A DNA stretch of 64,000 bases, taken from contig NC_049992.1 of the NCBI RefSeq assembly GCF_000003815.2, positions 21,245,741-21,309,740 on the forward strand, in the 5' to 3' direction. This DNA is from Branchiostoma floridae (Eukaryota; Chordata; Leptocardii; Amphioxiformes; Branchiostomatidae). The translations under genes were made by a program, and so were the position numbers. A model generated the notes under the pieces. That model had not been told where the DNA came from, searched no databases, and saw only the letters and a list, made by a program, of their open reading frames with translations. Below, in pieces: positions 20,846-34,600 of this stretch; the first letter of the stretch is position 1, and every line of letters starts with the position of its first letter.

Positions 20846-23800
20846 GTAAGCATATTTCATTTTCGAGAAAGTTTCAGTGTATTGGTCAATCATGTAGATA
20901 TTCGACCGGGAAAGGACATGCATAATAAGTCGCGTCGTCCGTGTACTGGACCCGGTCGAATCGCTTCAAATTATGAAAACTTTCTAGTAATGTTGCAAAC
21001 TTATGTTTGCAATATGTCCAAGTGTTCCACTTTTGTACGATTGATTTATTTTGTCAGCTTAAATGATGTAGAATAAAAAAAATCGGCACAGGAGACAGAA
21101 AAGTCTAACAAAGCACAACTCAACTGTCTAGACGTAAACTTCCGCTCGCCTTTTAGGGTTCTAGACAACAACAAACACTTTAAAAAGGAAACAAAAAAGT
21201 TCAGAAAAAAGTTCTTATTTTCAAAAGATTTTGATCTTGAAAGATATTGTGACCAACGGCATATGAGTTACTTGGTAGATAAACGCCAGAGGTCCTCTTC
21301 TTGTGTGATGTGAAATATAATTTGAATAGGTTTGTGTCTTGCAAAGTTGTGCTATCTGTAAACAAAGCCAAGGACATTATTGGTAAAGCTGGAAAATCAT
21401 CCGCCAAACTTGTAAGACGTTTTGCTCAGATGTACGGCGTATTTTAAGGCTTCCCCTATAAGCATTACTCGAACCTTCGATTGCCAGCTCCAGTCTGCAC
21501 ATGTATGTGTGCACGTCAAAAGACAAGCAGTCTGGAACACATTAGCATGACGATTCTGGGATGATACAGCTGGTCACGTAGGCCGCTTCCCAGTATGGTG
21601 CCATTCACCATAGTCAAACTAGTGGAACATCGTGCACAAAACGATCTTCATCAAATTCTTTCTTACTGTAATTAATGGCATTTTCTAACTCAAATGAATT
21701 CTTGAAATAATCCATTTAATGTTCTTTTTGTAGAGAGAATTTTTAATTTTTTGTTGTTGTTGACCCTTTAAACTGCCAAACCCGGATATATCCGGCACAC
21801 ATAAACATGCCACGTGTGCCGCACCCGGATATACCCGGGATAGCGTATTCCCCTGAAATAGCAGCTTTGCGCGCGCGTAGCGCACGAACCCCGGAAGTTA
21901 GGGACTTTAGCCTTGTTCGGGGGTTTCTTTTTGGAAGTCAGCAGCCAACCCTGGCACTTACAGCATTTTACAGAGCTGAAACTCTGGCAGTTTAAGGGGG
22001 GCCCCCAAGCCCTTTTTCGTAGAGCGTAATCAGCGGTTTTAATTCTACGTACTCCATAGCGGGACCGCTCGAATTCAACGTAGAGCGTAATCGATGCATT
22101 TTGCATCCGGCGATATTGGCTCCTTTAATTTAACATATTACGTAGAAGCTAACCGGATTTTACCGTAAAACGTAATTCATTTGAATTGTTCGTAAAGCAT
22201 AATCAAAATTTCATTAAACTTAACTAGTCTACCGGCAAAGTTTACCTGTGAAAATGCATGAAATTGCGTTTCAAAGGGTCCAGATTTCAAAATTTCGCCA
22301 GACCTTCCTTGCGATTGGGTCACCCCTTCGGCAGTGGACATGCTGAATATATGTTGCAGGACCGTCGCCTCCCAACTAGTAGAAATTTCTTTACCGAACT
22401 TAGCTAAGTAAACAAGCAAAATGTGCAGGAAATGGCATTTGAGAGGGTCAAGATTTCAAATTTTTCTCTGGGCGGGCCTTGGCCTCTGTCCGACTGCTTG
22501 TGCCTCTGGCGCTCACGAATCTCCAGCGCTCGTCGCCCTCAAAAACTTCTCTCTGACAGAAATGTCATTAGTATGATTGAGCATATAGTCTGCCAGCAAA
22601 ATTTGTCCCTCAAAATGCAGGAAATGGTGTTTCAGAGGGTACAAATTTTAAAATTTTCCCGTACGTACCAGTTCGTGCTTTCACTAGTTTCAGCACTCGA
22701 AATCTGAAAATGATGTTTGGGGGCGTTGTCCTCAACAGCTTAAAGCTAAAACCATGTGAATTTCTAATTGAAATGCCATTCAACTTAGCTTAGTCTGTGA
22801 GCATAATTTGCCCTTCAAAATGCAGAAAATAGTGTTTCAGAGGGTCAAGATTTCACAATAATCCCCGGGGAGCATGCCCCCGGACACCCCTAGGATTGTC
22901 GCGCCTTCGCTTTCGATGCTACAAGTGCTGAAAATTACGTCACATAAAAGATTTGCTGTCGCCACCTCTGGCCAGCAAAACGGGCGCTTTTATATCGTCT
23001 AGAAAAGTAAAGTTTGAATCTTGTTGATGGAATTATGAGTTCAAGTTGTTAGATCTCCTCTTCACGTGTTCTGCCGTCGGCTGAATTCAGCCAAAAGACG
23101 ATAAAGGTTTGCATAGTGCATTTGGAAACTTCGTAATTTAGCATAGAGCGTAATGAAGCATCCATAATTTAGCGTAGTACGTAGCCGGCCCTCCGGAATT
23201 TAGCGTAGAGCGTTGTCGGTACCCCCCCTTGGGGGCCCTCTTTCAGTGCACTTGGGACACGCTTGCGGCATTGCAGGGTTCGATAACGCAGATGTACCTT
23301 AACCCTCTTAACACTGCATAAAATTTTTTATGTATTCCAGAACACTAGCTATAATTCCAGACTCTACAGTAGTCAACGGGTACTTTGTGTGTATTATTTT
23401 TGCAGCTCTAAATTAGTCTAATGTAAAGAGTAGACTAGGAAAACTATGTATTTTTGGAAAGCTCACAAGTTGAACTCTACAATAAAAGTAGAATGAATAT
23501 TTTGCCATCTATCTGAGGACAGCAACTGTCATAAAAAGTACCCAGACACATTTGCAAAAGTTCTGAAAAAAGAGTTTCAACTTTCAAGTAAGGGGCAGAG
23601 ATGGCCAGGGGCAAAAATGCTTGTCAATTATCATGAAACTCTACAGAAATACTCAACAATATGTATACAATGCATTTATGCTGTTACAATAACTGAAAAC
23701 TAAATCTGAAAGCATAATTTTACATATGTTCTGTGTTTATATACAAGCTTTCACCACCAAACAAATGAGCCCCCCTCCCCACCCCTTATACATTGCCTAT

Positions 23801-26800
23801 TCCAGTGCTAAGAAAATACTGGAAAATGATAGCCAATTATTTTCTGGCAAGTTCTCCTTCTATCAGTGAGTGAAATAAAGTCATTGAGCTTAAGGCTTCA
23901 CGGAACATAGAGGTGCCCCCGCGAAACCTAGAGGTGCCGCAAGCAAATCCCGAGGTGCCGGTTGCAGGCGCAACGTTTTTTTGAAACTTGAATAATAACA
24001 CAAGTGGCAAGATGCCCCCACCATGCCATCAACATCATCAAGGTTATATTTTGCCTATTTTTCACCAGGCATCAAAAGTTTACATCCTTTTATCACTGAA
24101 AACCTATTTTGGATGCAATTCTAGTCATTTTACAGTGTTTTTTTTAATTGAGTTACAACACTGCGATTTCCACAAAGCTTAACTTGTATCCGTATTCAAT
24201 TTGATTATTATTCAAATTGTGTGTTAATTTGTTAATACATGTACGATGTAGCTTCGCACTGAAAAAATTTGAATTTGAAAAACACCATGCCTTATGTGCG
24301 CTGTTTAGCTGACCACAACTACATCAGCTGCAGAAAACATTGCCATTCTATTTGGGATAGTTTGAACTTAGTGGTAGATTTAGTAATCGTCCAGGAAGCC
24401 AGGACGACAGATTGAGCAGGCTGTCCAGTCTTCCTTCTTCACTCCCCTAACTGCATATGAACTGGGGTCTAAGCTTACTGGCTGCTAATCTCCAAGCAGA
24501 TCTGCTTGGAGATCTGCTATGTGTGAACAACAAGAACCCAATCCAGCTGCGGCAATCACAGTCATGTCCCGTGTTTGCATAAGACACAGGGCCATGCTTT
24601 TGAGTCTTTTCACTGTCAAACTTTAGTTTCCCGCTCACAACATCCTTTCTGTCAACTAAATCTCCTCCTAGTCCTACACTTTGTACTTGATGTTCAGATA
24701 CTATTATATATGAGCTTTTAAGGTTGGTGACACTTTGAACAGATTTTATGTTTAGAATTTAGTTTTTCCCAGAGCTGGTGGGAGCTTATAAGTTATATCA
24801 AGTTGGACCAAATACCAAAATTTTTATTTGACCATGTGACCATGACCGGGTTAATATGCAAACTAAGCCTGTTTCATGCCACATGTCTCTTCATACTGGA
24901 GTCTTGATTGGCATGAGGTGGTTTGCGATTTAGCCAGCTTCAATGTGACTTCCAGCATTCAGACAAAGCCACATTATGCTCACCTCAGTGTTTTCGCCTC
25001 AGAATCTGATTTGCACTTGACTTAGGACCCATTCATGATGCAAAAAATGAAACAGTTCTATCAGTTAGGCCATGTTGATTTGATTATATGGATGACATCC
25101 TCCGGGAACTCCAAAACTGATGCGAGCGAGCGATTAAACAAAAAGTTTGGCCAAAAAAAAAAGTTGCCTTCAGTATGAAATCAAAGTGGCCAGGAAGGTT
25201 GAACATAGGACTAAACACACATAGTATGGTATACCAACAGTTAGGTGTAGGGTCGACCAGTACATCATACGGGTGCAAAACATTTTTTTCTTCTTGGACC
25301 AATCCGAAAAAAACAGACCTGAAAAAAAACCCAGATGAACAGGTTTCGCCAATTACAAAATGGATACACTATGTCGGCAGCCATTTGGGGTCTAACCGGG
25401 GGCCAAGACAAGAAGACAACAAGAGCGAAGTCAAGTAGAGTTTATAGTCAATTGCACCAAGTTTCTACAGTCAAAGGTACAGAGACAGTTAGCCTTTATA
25501 AGTTTATTACATGGAGATGGGATTTTAAAATGCAGTGGAAGTCCAATAATCTACCAAACAGATTCCTTTGTAGCACCTTTGTCTCTGATGTTTTTACATA
25601 TGATTTACTATCCATACTTTGTAAATTTCAGTTTCATTAATTTTCGTTTTACACATGATTTGATATATGATTTGACCTCTGACCTCCACCCCATCTCTTG
25701 ACATATTGATTTTGACCTTGGAACGTTTTCGACTTGAGTATGGACACTGATTATGTTTTGACGCACCGGTTTTATGTTTTCTGTACTGTATGTTGTCCCT
25801 GGGTGTTCAAAGTTTGACTGATTGTTACCACGTTTTTGTCCTGTATGTTATCTACATGTATGTTTGATGGGCCCCCTTGGAAATCAACTATGCACTGTTG
25901 TAGGGGCTACCCATCTGTTTCAAGATGAGATAAATAAAAAAATTAAATTACAAATTACACTGCATGAGAATTTATTTCTACATAGCATTCATTATTTTCC
26001 ACATTTTTCTTTCAGGAAGGAAGTTTGTTACTTTCACTGTTGCAACTGATGAGACTGATGGCTTCAAGAGGTTTATGAGATCAGCAGATAAGTATAATAT
26101 TCAAGTGCAGGTAAGAACGTTACGTTTTATATATTCCCTTTTACTTAATGACATTTGGATCTGATGCTGTCCTGACAAATNNNNNNNNNNNNNNNNNNNN
26201 NNNNNNNNNNNNNNNNNNNNNNNNNNNNNNNNNNNNNNNNNNNNNNNNNNNNNNNNNNNNNNNNNNNNNNNNNNNNNNNNTCCCCAATCTGGCACCAGGT
26301 GTTGGGAATGCACCAGGAATGGCTGGGGGGAGATGTCCAGAACAATATTGGCGGAGGGCAGAAAGTTTTGCTGCTGAAGGAGGCCCTGAAGAAGTACAAA
26401 GATGACAAGGACCTCGTCATCATGTTTTCTGACAGGTTGGTGGTTTTATTCCAATATTGTACCTAGTCATAATTTATTTGAAAATTTTACTATCGACTCG
26501 TGGCTAAATTTTATTATCGACTCGTGGTAAACTGCTAGACAAAAATCTGATGCCCTAATGGGCATTGTGCTTAGTCTAGAAAATTGCTTACAAGTTGACA
26601 ATGTGACTTGTTTTGTTTCAGTTACGATGTGATCATCACTGCAGAAAAGGAGGAGATTTTGCGAAAGTTTGATGACTTCAATGCCAGAGTAGTGTTTGGA
26701 GCTGAGGGCTTTTGCTGGCCTGACAGAACCCTTGCGGTAAATAACAAGAGTCTCTTGACCTCATACCTCCATTAAATATTTAGTCCATACTGAATTGTAT

Positions 26801-28419
26801 TTGTTTGTTATGTATCATCGAAAGTTTTGCCAAAGTGTTCAAGATAGGGCCAATCCTGAATCACAGACAATACAGTCAAACCTGGTGGACCGACCACCTC
26901 TGTATGACGACAAACTGGCCACCACGACTGCTGACGCAAGCATTAACAACTGGATGTCGTGTTCACTATGACATCACGGACATATAATGTTCTGTTGAAC
27001 AGTTCAAACTGCCATGTAATGCGTAGGTTTGCCAATGTAATGCGTAGGTTTGCCAATGTAATGATCAAGATGTGATGGTATGTCAATTAAGCTTAGAAGG
27101 GAAAACCTGGGAAAATATATGGTCCAGCTGAAGTTAGATCAATGACATTTCTTGGCATTTGAAAAGTTGATTCTCAGCTAGATTAGTAACTTGTTGTTTT
27201 CTTCTTTTTCTTAAGGACCTCTACCCGGAAGTACGACTCGGTAAACCATATCTCAATTCTGGAGGTGAGTTTTCCTCAACATTCTTCTTTGTTCCTGAAG
27301 ACAAATGCAGGTTATGGTACAGTTTAACCTTTGTTGAAAACCTTGTCAACCCGCGCTGTGTGCAAGTCCACAGGTCAGTCTGATTCCCAGGGTTTGAAAA
27401 ATTCATGGTTGGTTAGGGGACTGGTGAGGTGGATTGACTGTACAAGGTTAAAATGTATGTCAGGGTATAGGAGAATTCTTGTACACAACCAGGTTAAACT
27501 TACTTGCTTAGGTTTCGCTATCTGTCAGACACCTTCCTCAGACCTTCTGACTGGAGTTCTGCTTCTCACCGCTATATGTAGCAGAAACGTAAGCAAGTAA
27601 GTTTAACCTGGTTGTGTACAAGAATTTTCCTATATCCTATATTCTACCAACCTGATGAAATTATTTTCGGATGTATGTCAAACAAGTTTTTATCAAGGTT
27701 GTTGCACTGCTTTTGCACTCATTTTAAACATGTTCAAAACGTGTGGAAAACGGGGCATGGGACGTTATTTGAAGTCTGTACTGGTTTGGTTGTAATGTCT
27801 ATTTTCTCTTCCAGGCTTCATTGGTTACGCTTCGGAACTTTACCAGATAGTGAGTCATACATCTATCCAGAACCAGCATGATGATCAGCTCTACTACACC
27901 AGGATCTTCCTCAACCCTGAACTGAGAGTAAGTGGTGCCATTGTCACAATAGATCAAACTTACTTCACTTCACTTCACTTTATTTATTTTACCAGGAACT
28001 TACAACTTAGACTAGACTGCCTACATGTATGAAAAACTGCCCAATATAGCTCTATTGGTAGGGCCCTTGAAATACTGTAAATGCAGAAATGTTCGCGGTG
28101 GATTAATGTTCGCGGTTTTCGTGGTGACCACTTCACCGCGAACTTAAAACCACCGCGAACATTTTTCTATTATGGTATTAGACTGCAGTCTATGGTGTTA
28201 CCGCAAACTTAAATCCACCACGAAAAGTCCTTTTTCCAGGTACCGCGAAATTAAATCCCCGGGAAATTAAATGCATTTACAGTATTGGGTGCATATGCAT
28301 TGTGCTCCCAAATTTGGAGCTGGGCACCTAATTGTTATTATTACCCTCACCAGAAGATTATGTTTTGAGCATCTTTGTCTGTCTGTGTGTGTGTCACTGT
28401 GTGTGTATGTGTGTGTCAC

Positions 28420-28450
<31 letters not shown>

Positions 28451-28604
28451 TGTGTGTGTGTCTGTGAACAGCATAACTCAAGAAGCCTTGGATGGATCCT
28501 GATGATATTTAGTAGGTGGGTAGGGGTACCCTCACCAGAAGATTATGTTTTGAGCATCTTGGTCTGTCTGTGTGTGTGTCACTGTGTGTGTATGTGTGTG
28601 TCAC

Positions 28605-28635
<31 letters not shown>

Positions 28636-31600
28636 TGTGTGTGTGTCTGTGAACAGCATAACTCAAGAAGCCTTGGATGGATCCTGATGATATTTAGTAG
28701 GTGGGTAGGGGTCAGGAAAACCCTCAAGGTCAAGTTCAATAATGGGCCCCTTAGCGGTTTGCTAAGGTACTGCAGCAAAACTTTCATTTTTCATATCTGG
28801 TGTTCTGGACACGCTGTGGTCATGAGTTTTGAGTGATAGATTGCCCTTGAGGCAGAGAGTAAGTGCTGTGGGTTTGGACCCCTAGCGACTTTTTTGGAAT
28901 TGCAGGCGCCAATTTCCCGTCAAACTTTTGGTGAGAATACTTCGAGAACATGTTGACAGATCCTCATCACTTTCAGTATGCAGATAGCCTAACATATGAC
29001 TTGACTTACATAATGAAATACAAATTATGCAAATCAGCTATTTTGGCTAATTAATGAGGAAAGTTTATAAATCCACCTCAGTCCATGATAGGACTTTCAA
29101 ACCTGTCACATATGTAACAGTGAAAAAGAGGGAAATGTCGATAGATATCAATCATGCAAACATGACCTCATTTGCATGATTAATCATGAAAACGATTACC
29201 TCATTTGCATGATTAATGAGAAAAATTATGCTTGCATAGTGATAAATCATGAGAATGTCATACTTACAATTATGAAGCTTAGGTGAGGACTTTAGGGGAA
29301 CATTATTATACCTAAATCATGCAAATCAGGTAGATACTTACATACCCCTGTAAATGTATTTAAGTTCGCGGGGATTTAATTTCGCGGTATTGGGAGAAAG
29401 GACTTTTCGCGGTGGATTTAAGTTCGCGGTAACACCATAGACTGCAGTCTAATACCACAATAGAAAAATGTTCGCGGTGGTTTTAAGTTCGCGGTGAAGT
29501 GGTCACCGCAAAAACCGCGAACATTAATCCACCGCGAACATTTCTGCATTTACAGTAGTTTATGAGGAATCACTGAAATTGGCCTTCTCTGCTAGAATAA
29601 AACTTTCAGACTTTGGGCTAGTGCCTCTTGGATAGAGAATATGATCAACCAAGACAAACTATGCAAGTCAGGACCTTATTTGCATAATCAATGAAAAGAT
29701 TATGATTACTTCACCCAAAAAGGTTAAAACCATTTGGCAAAGGTATGAGGTTTTACTGTGGCTGCACCAGTGCACCCAAATATTTGTAGGGTTACGTGTG
29801 TAAAGGTACTGTACAGCATATCCGTGTCAGAAAAAGTAGAAGAAGGGACCTAACGACTGTTCTACCTAGGAAGGTGCATATAGGCTAATTACTGGCAATT
29901 ACTGGTTTAAACAATTAAATGTATCTGTGAAAGCATGTGTTGTTTTAGTTTTTGCAATTTGGATGTTTGTTGCCACTCATGTATTGTCCTTTGTTAACTA
30001 TTACAGGAAAAGTTCAAAATGAAACTTGACCATACATCAGAAATCTTCCAGAACATGAATGGTGCAGGAGGTAAGTCCTCACATAAACACATACAATGTC
30101 ATGCCAACATCAAAGTCAGCCCAGGATAGAGGAGATCAAGTAAACTACTGTTCCATGTATCAAAGTCAATTTTAGTTTTCAATATACTGTGACATACATG
30201 TACATTAGGTATGTAGTCAGTCAAGGGCTCTGTCTTGAAATAATATCAATAGCCAGGAGTAGGATTCCACCTACTAAAGAAATGACTGTTGCCTGAGGGC
30301 ACATGAAGAATTCCAACAGCAGACAAAAGTGCAAAATTCCGCCAAAAGACAGAATGGGGGAACGCTGGCTAGAACATTGCTATAAAAGTATAAGTTGTTA
30401 TTTTGCATGTAAATTTGACAGATTGCTGGTAAATTTTTTGCTAACTTGTAACTTTGCATGTAACCAAAAAAAGTATTTCAAAGCCTGGCTTTTTTAACCA
30501 CATTTCATGAAGCACTGCCTGCTTTGAGTGGCATCTCTGTTGTCTTGCACCTCATGTTGTTTTCATTCCATTTTGGTGAAAAAAAGCAAAGCGGTGAATC
30601 CGTGAACCAAGGAAATAAATTGGTGTGACCTAAAAGACCTGTATGACCTCACGGGTGCCTTTTTCTTCAGTATCTTGCCGACCCTGGACCAAACCTAAGA
30701 CGAACCGGACAATTTTACTGTAATCATCATGAAAAATCCTTGCCGCCACACCCTTCAAAGTTAGGAGATAGTCTTCGCCACATTTTGGAGACATCTTTTT
30801 TAATCGGATAGAAAAAATTCAATTAGATTTGATATTTTATCCACTTTGTTTTTTAAGTGTGAATGAGGTTTTACATGTGCGTTGCCCTGTTGCCTGTGAT
30901 GACATGTCTGTCCTTCTGTCTCATTTTCAGCTGACCTGACCCTGAAGTTTGATGATGACAAGACCAGGTTAAGGAACAGAGTATACAACACAGAACCTTG
31001 CATCATCCATGGAAATGGACCACAAAAGGTAAAGGACACAGCCAAGCCATCTTACTGCATGTGTGATGAGTACACATTATTCAAACAAATTAGGACCTAC
31101 ATGTAGTAAAGCTTGTCATGTAGTGACCATATCTGTAACTTTCTGTAACCTACATACATTGTTTTGGGGTTGTCAATTTCATACCACATGTATTGCTATG
31201 TATACTGGCATTAGTGAAAACTACTTAAGGAGCTAGAGTTCTACCAGAGTCCTGGACTATATGATGTGCCTATCCCAGCACTGGTGATGGTGTGAGGTTC
31301 AGGTTCCTGTTTAGTTGCAACATCTCTGCTTTGTGTTGGACCCACCTGAAAATGATGAAATTGTAATTATATAGGTCAAAAATGTGCTAAAGTTATTTTT
31401 GTTCTTTTCCTCAAGTTGGTGCTAAATCATATTGGGAACTATGTTGCTGATAGCTGGTCCTTTGATGAATGCCACAGTTGCAAGGAAAATACTTTCAGCT
31501 TGAAGACGTACAAGGTAGGATAAAAATGTTCTAATCACATGTAGTTATCTCATCAATGGGATAAATGATTTTAGGATGTGTCATACGTAAAAACCCGACT

Positions 31601-34600
31601 CTTCTTGCAATCACACGATATTTCCCTCACCTTTGTTTTCCAAACATCTGACCTGAATGAATGTGTATATCAATATTTTTGTTATCATACAGGAGTTTCA
31701 TGTGTTCATTAAAATCTTTTAGCTTACTCATTTGTGATACCAGATTCCAATTTACACAAGGGCCTACGTAATTTAAGTATTGGCTTGGTCTGAGTTTAAA
31801 CTGAAGAAGGAATGTTTGAAAAAATGAAAGACAGGTATATTATGAAACGTAATAGTATATTTTTAAAGACCCCTTTACTGCATACAATATTAGATGGCCT
31901 TTCAGCTGGACCAAGTGATTTCTAATCTTCCCTCCCTGATCCCCAGCATTGACAGTGATATCTTGTTTGTTCCAGAGAGATGACTACCCTGTTGTTGTGA
32001 TAGGACTGTTTATTGAGCAGCCTACCCCATTTGTTCCTGAATTCTTGAACAAGATCTACAACTTGGACTATCCCAAGAACAAGATTGTGCTGTTCATTCA
32101 CAACCATGTAAGATACCGGTAACATGAGCAAGTGTAGGATTTAAACCTGGGATCTACAGCTAATACACCCAGCTATAACAGTACAGGCTGCAAAATAGGC
32201 TTCAAATTTCGTAAAACGTCCCGCAGAATTCTGCATGATTTTATGCAACCTTTCGCAGTGTGTTCTGCAAAATTACACAGTGCTTTCCGTGAGAGTCAGG
32301 TGCCTTACACAAATTGCTACCCCGGAATTTTGCAAAACTTATGCAGAAACACGCCACTTTGATATGCAGACCACCTTGGGGGTGGGCGGAGATATTATCA
32401 CACCCAATTTTGTTACCTTTCCTATGAAGCCAGTGCACCAAAGGCGGAATCGTCGTATCCTTCGGAATGGGCTAGTCTATTCTCAGTACTCTACTAACCT
32501 CTACCTTTTGTAGTCATGTACCAAGTTCAATGAAAGTAACCCAAAATCTAGCAAAGTAATCCAAACCTAGCATTTGGCTAAGGTTGCTTGCTTGTCAACC
32601 TGGCTATAAGGTGTACTTGTATTTTGAACCCAGCATATACATGTAAGATAAAGAATTTCTTGGTCAATTTTGACTTTGTGTATTGAATAAAGACTTGTAT
32701 TTAAGTTTGTCATTAGATGAATACATGTAGCCAATATATATCTGTTTTCAGATACATTTAGTGATACTGTTTTGACATTTGATTGACATAATGAGATGAA
32801 ATGATTGGTATTTCAGGAGGAACACCATGCAGGTGATGTGCAGGAGTTTGTGAAGAACTATGGTGGGGACTACAAGGCAGTGCGAGAAGTCACCCCCAGT
32901 ATGAACATGAACCAGTGGTACGCCAGGAAACAGGGCCTGTAAGTTACACAGTATCAACACACATCTACACACAGCTGACAAAAAACAACTTGTTTTACCT
33001 TTATCTTAGGCCATGTTGATTTGATTATATGGATGACATCGTCTGGAAACCCCAAAACTGATGCAAGCCCGTGAATAAAAAAAAGTTGCCTTCAATATGA
33101 AACCTTAATGGTCAGGAAGGTTGAACATAGTACTAAACACACATAGTATGGTAAACCAACAGTTAGGTGTAGGGACCGGTACATCGTATCCATACAAACC
33201 CATTTTTTCTTCTTCTTGGACTGGTCTGAAAAAAACACCTGAAAAAAATCAATGGAACGGATTTCACCAATTAGAAAATGAACACACTATATTGGCAGGC
33301 ATTTGGGGGCTTACTGGCCCAACAAAATAACAAGAAAAGTCGAGTAGAGTTTAAATAGTCATTTGGACTCATTCTTATAGTCAAAGGTACACAGGCAGCT
33401 GGGCCCCATTCGTACTAACTAAGCTTGCCAAATCGTATTTAGAGCCAAGACCACCAAAGCAGTATTCTTGTGGCTCAGTATGAACGCTCAAAGTCACATT
33501 GAAGCCGGCTAAACCGTGAAACACCTCTTACAGGTAGTTTTGATGTGGCACAGGCGACTCACGGTTCTAGTATGAACACAAATGTGGCGTGAACCCGGCC
33601 TTTATCTTGTTACCCGTACGGGGGAATCCTGTCTCAACTATGATGTCATAGGACTAGAGACCAACTGCCTACGTCACACCTGCAATGGCTTAGTCCCTTA
33701 AAGTGCTCCACTTTGTACAGTAGTTTGTATCCATACAGCTGAACATGGGCTGGGTTTGATTAGGTAAAAATCAGACTCACTTGTCTTAATTTATAACATT
33801 TATAGGCATCTGACATTCTATGATTTAAATTCACTAGCTGACATTTTTGTTCTATCAAGATCTGAGTGCATCGGTGTCAAGTGTGACTACTACTTATCAG
33901 TGGATGCTGATGTACAGATTACCAACCCCAAGACTCTACAGATCCTGATACAGCAGAACAGGTGAGACAAGTTCAGTTGTTAAGTACGTTATGTTAACAC
34001 AGATTATAGTCGAAAGTCATACTAGATATTCTTTTTCACAACCAGTAGGTACTTACTGTGGCGTTAGTGTGGCGTAACTGGTAGAGCGTCCGAAAGGTTC
34101 TGAGTTCAATACCCACCACACCCTGACATTGTGCCCTTGGGAAAGGCACTTTACACGACTTTCCCTGACGATAGAGTGACATCCACCGCCTCTTTGGCTA
34201 ATCTGTCTAATTGTGTGCCCGAAAACACACTGCAGATTTGGTGCGCCAATGTACCAACATCTGCACATTGGTCTCCCACCAAACCGTTAACTTTGGCTTA
34301 TGCTTCGATGTCTCTTCAGACACCTTCCTCAGAGGGTGTTCTGCTTCTCGCAAGTAAGTAGCCGATGTAGTTGGCGCTTTTGTTGTTTTGGCTGTATATG
34401 ACCTTGGCCCCCTTCCAGTCAACCATGCAATTGTTCCTGGCAATGTGGGTTGATTTTCTTGCCGCAAAAGCGCCACGTACATCGGCTACTTATAGCAGCG
34501 AGAAGCAGAACTCCAGTCAGAAGCTCTGAGGAAGTAGTCTGAGAGACATTGAAACGTAAGCAAGTAAGTTTAATTTTGGTTGTGTACAAGAATTCTCATA

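Noticed and set aside
24489..24510. 22-bp perfect palindrome as a regulatory site
   Set aside because: It contains no known dimer-binding consensus and lies deep in an intron; more likely a small transposon footprint.
26181..26280. Missing PLOD exon in the N gap
   Set aside because: The protein is continuous across the junction of exons 2 and 3 with agreeing phases, so no exon is missing.
28271..28836. Open frames rich in Cys/Val and Thr/His
   Set aside because: They span the duplicated 185-bp unit with its GT microsatellite; the repeats explain them.
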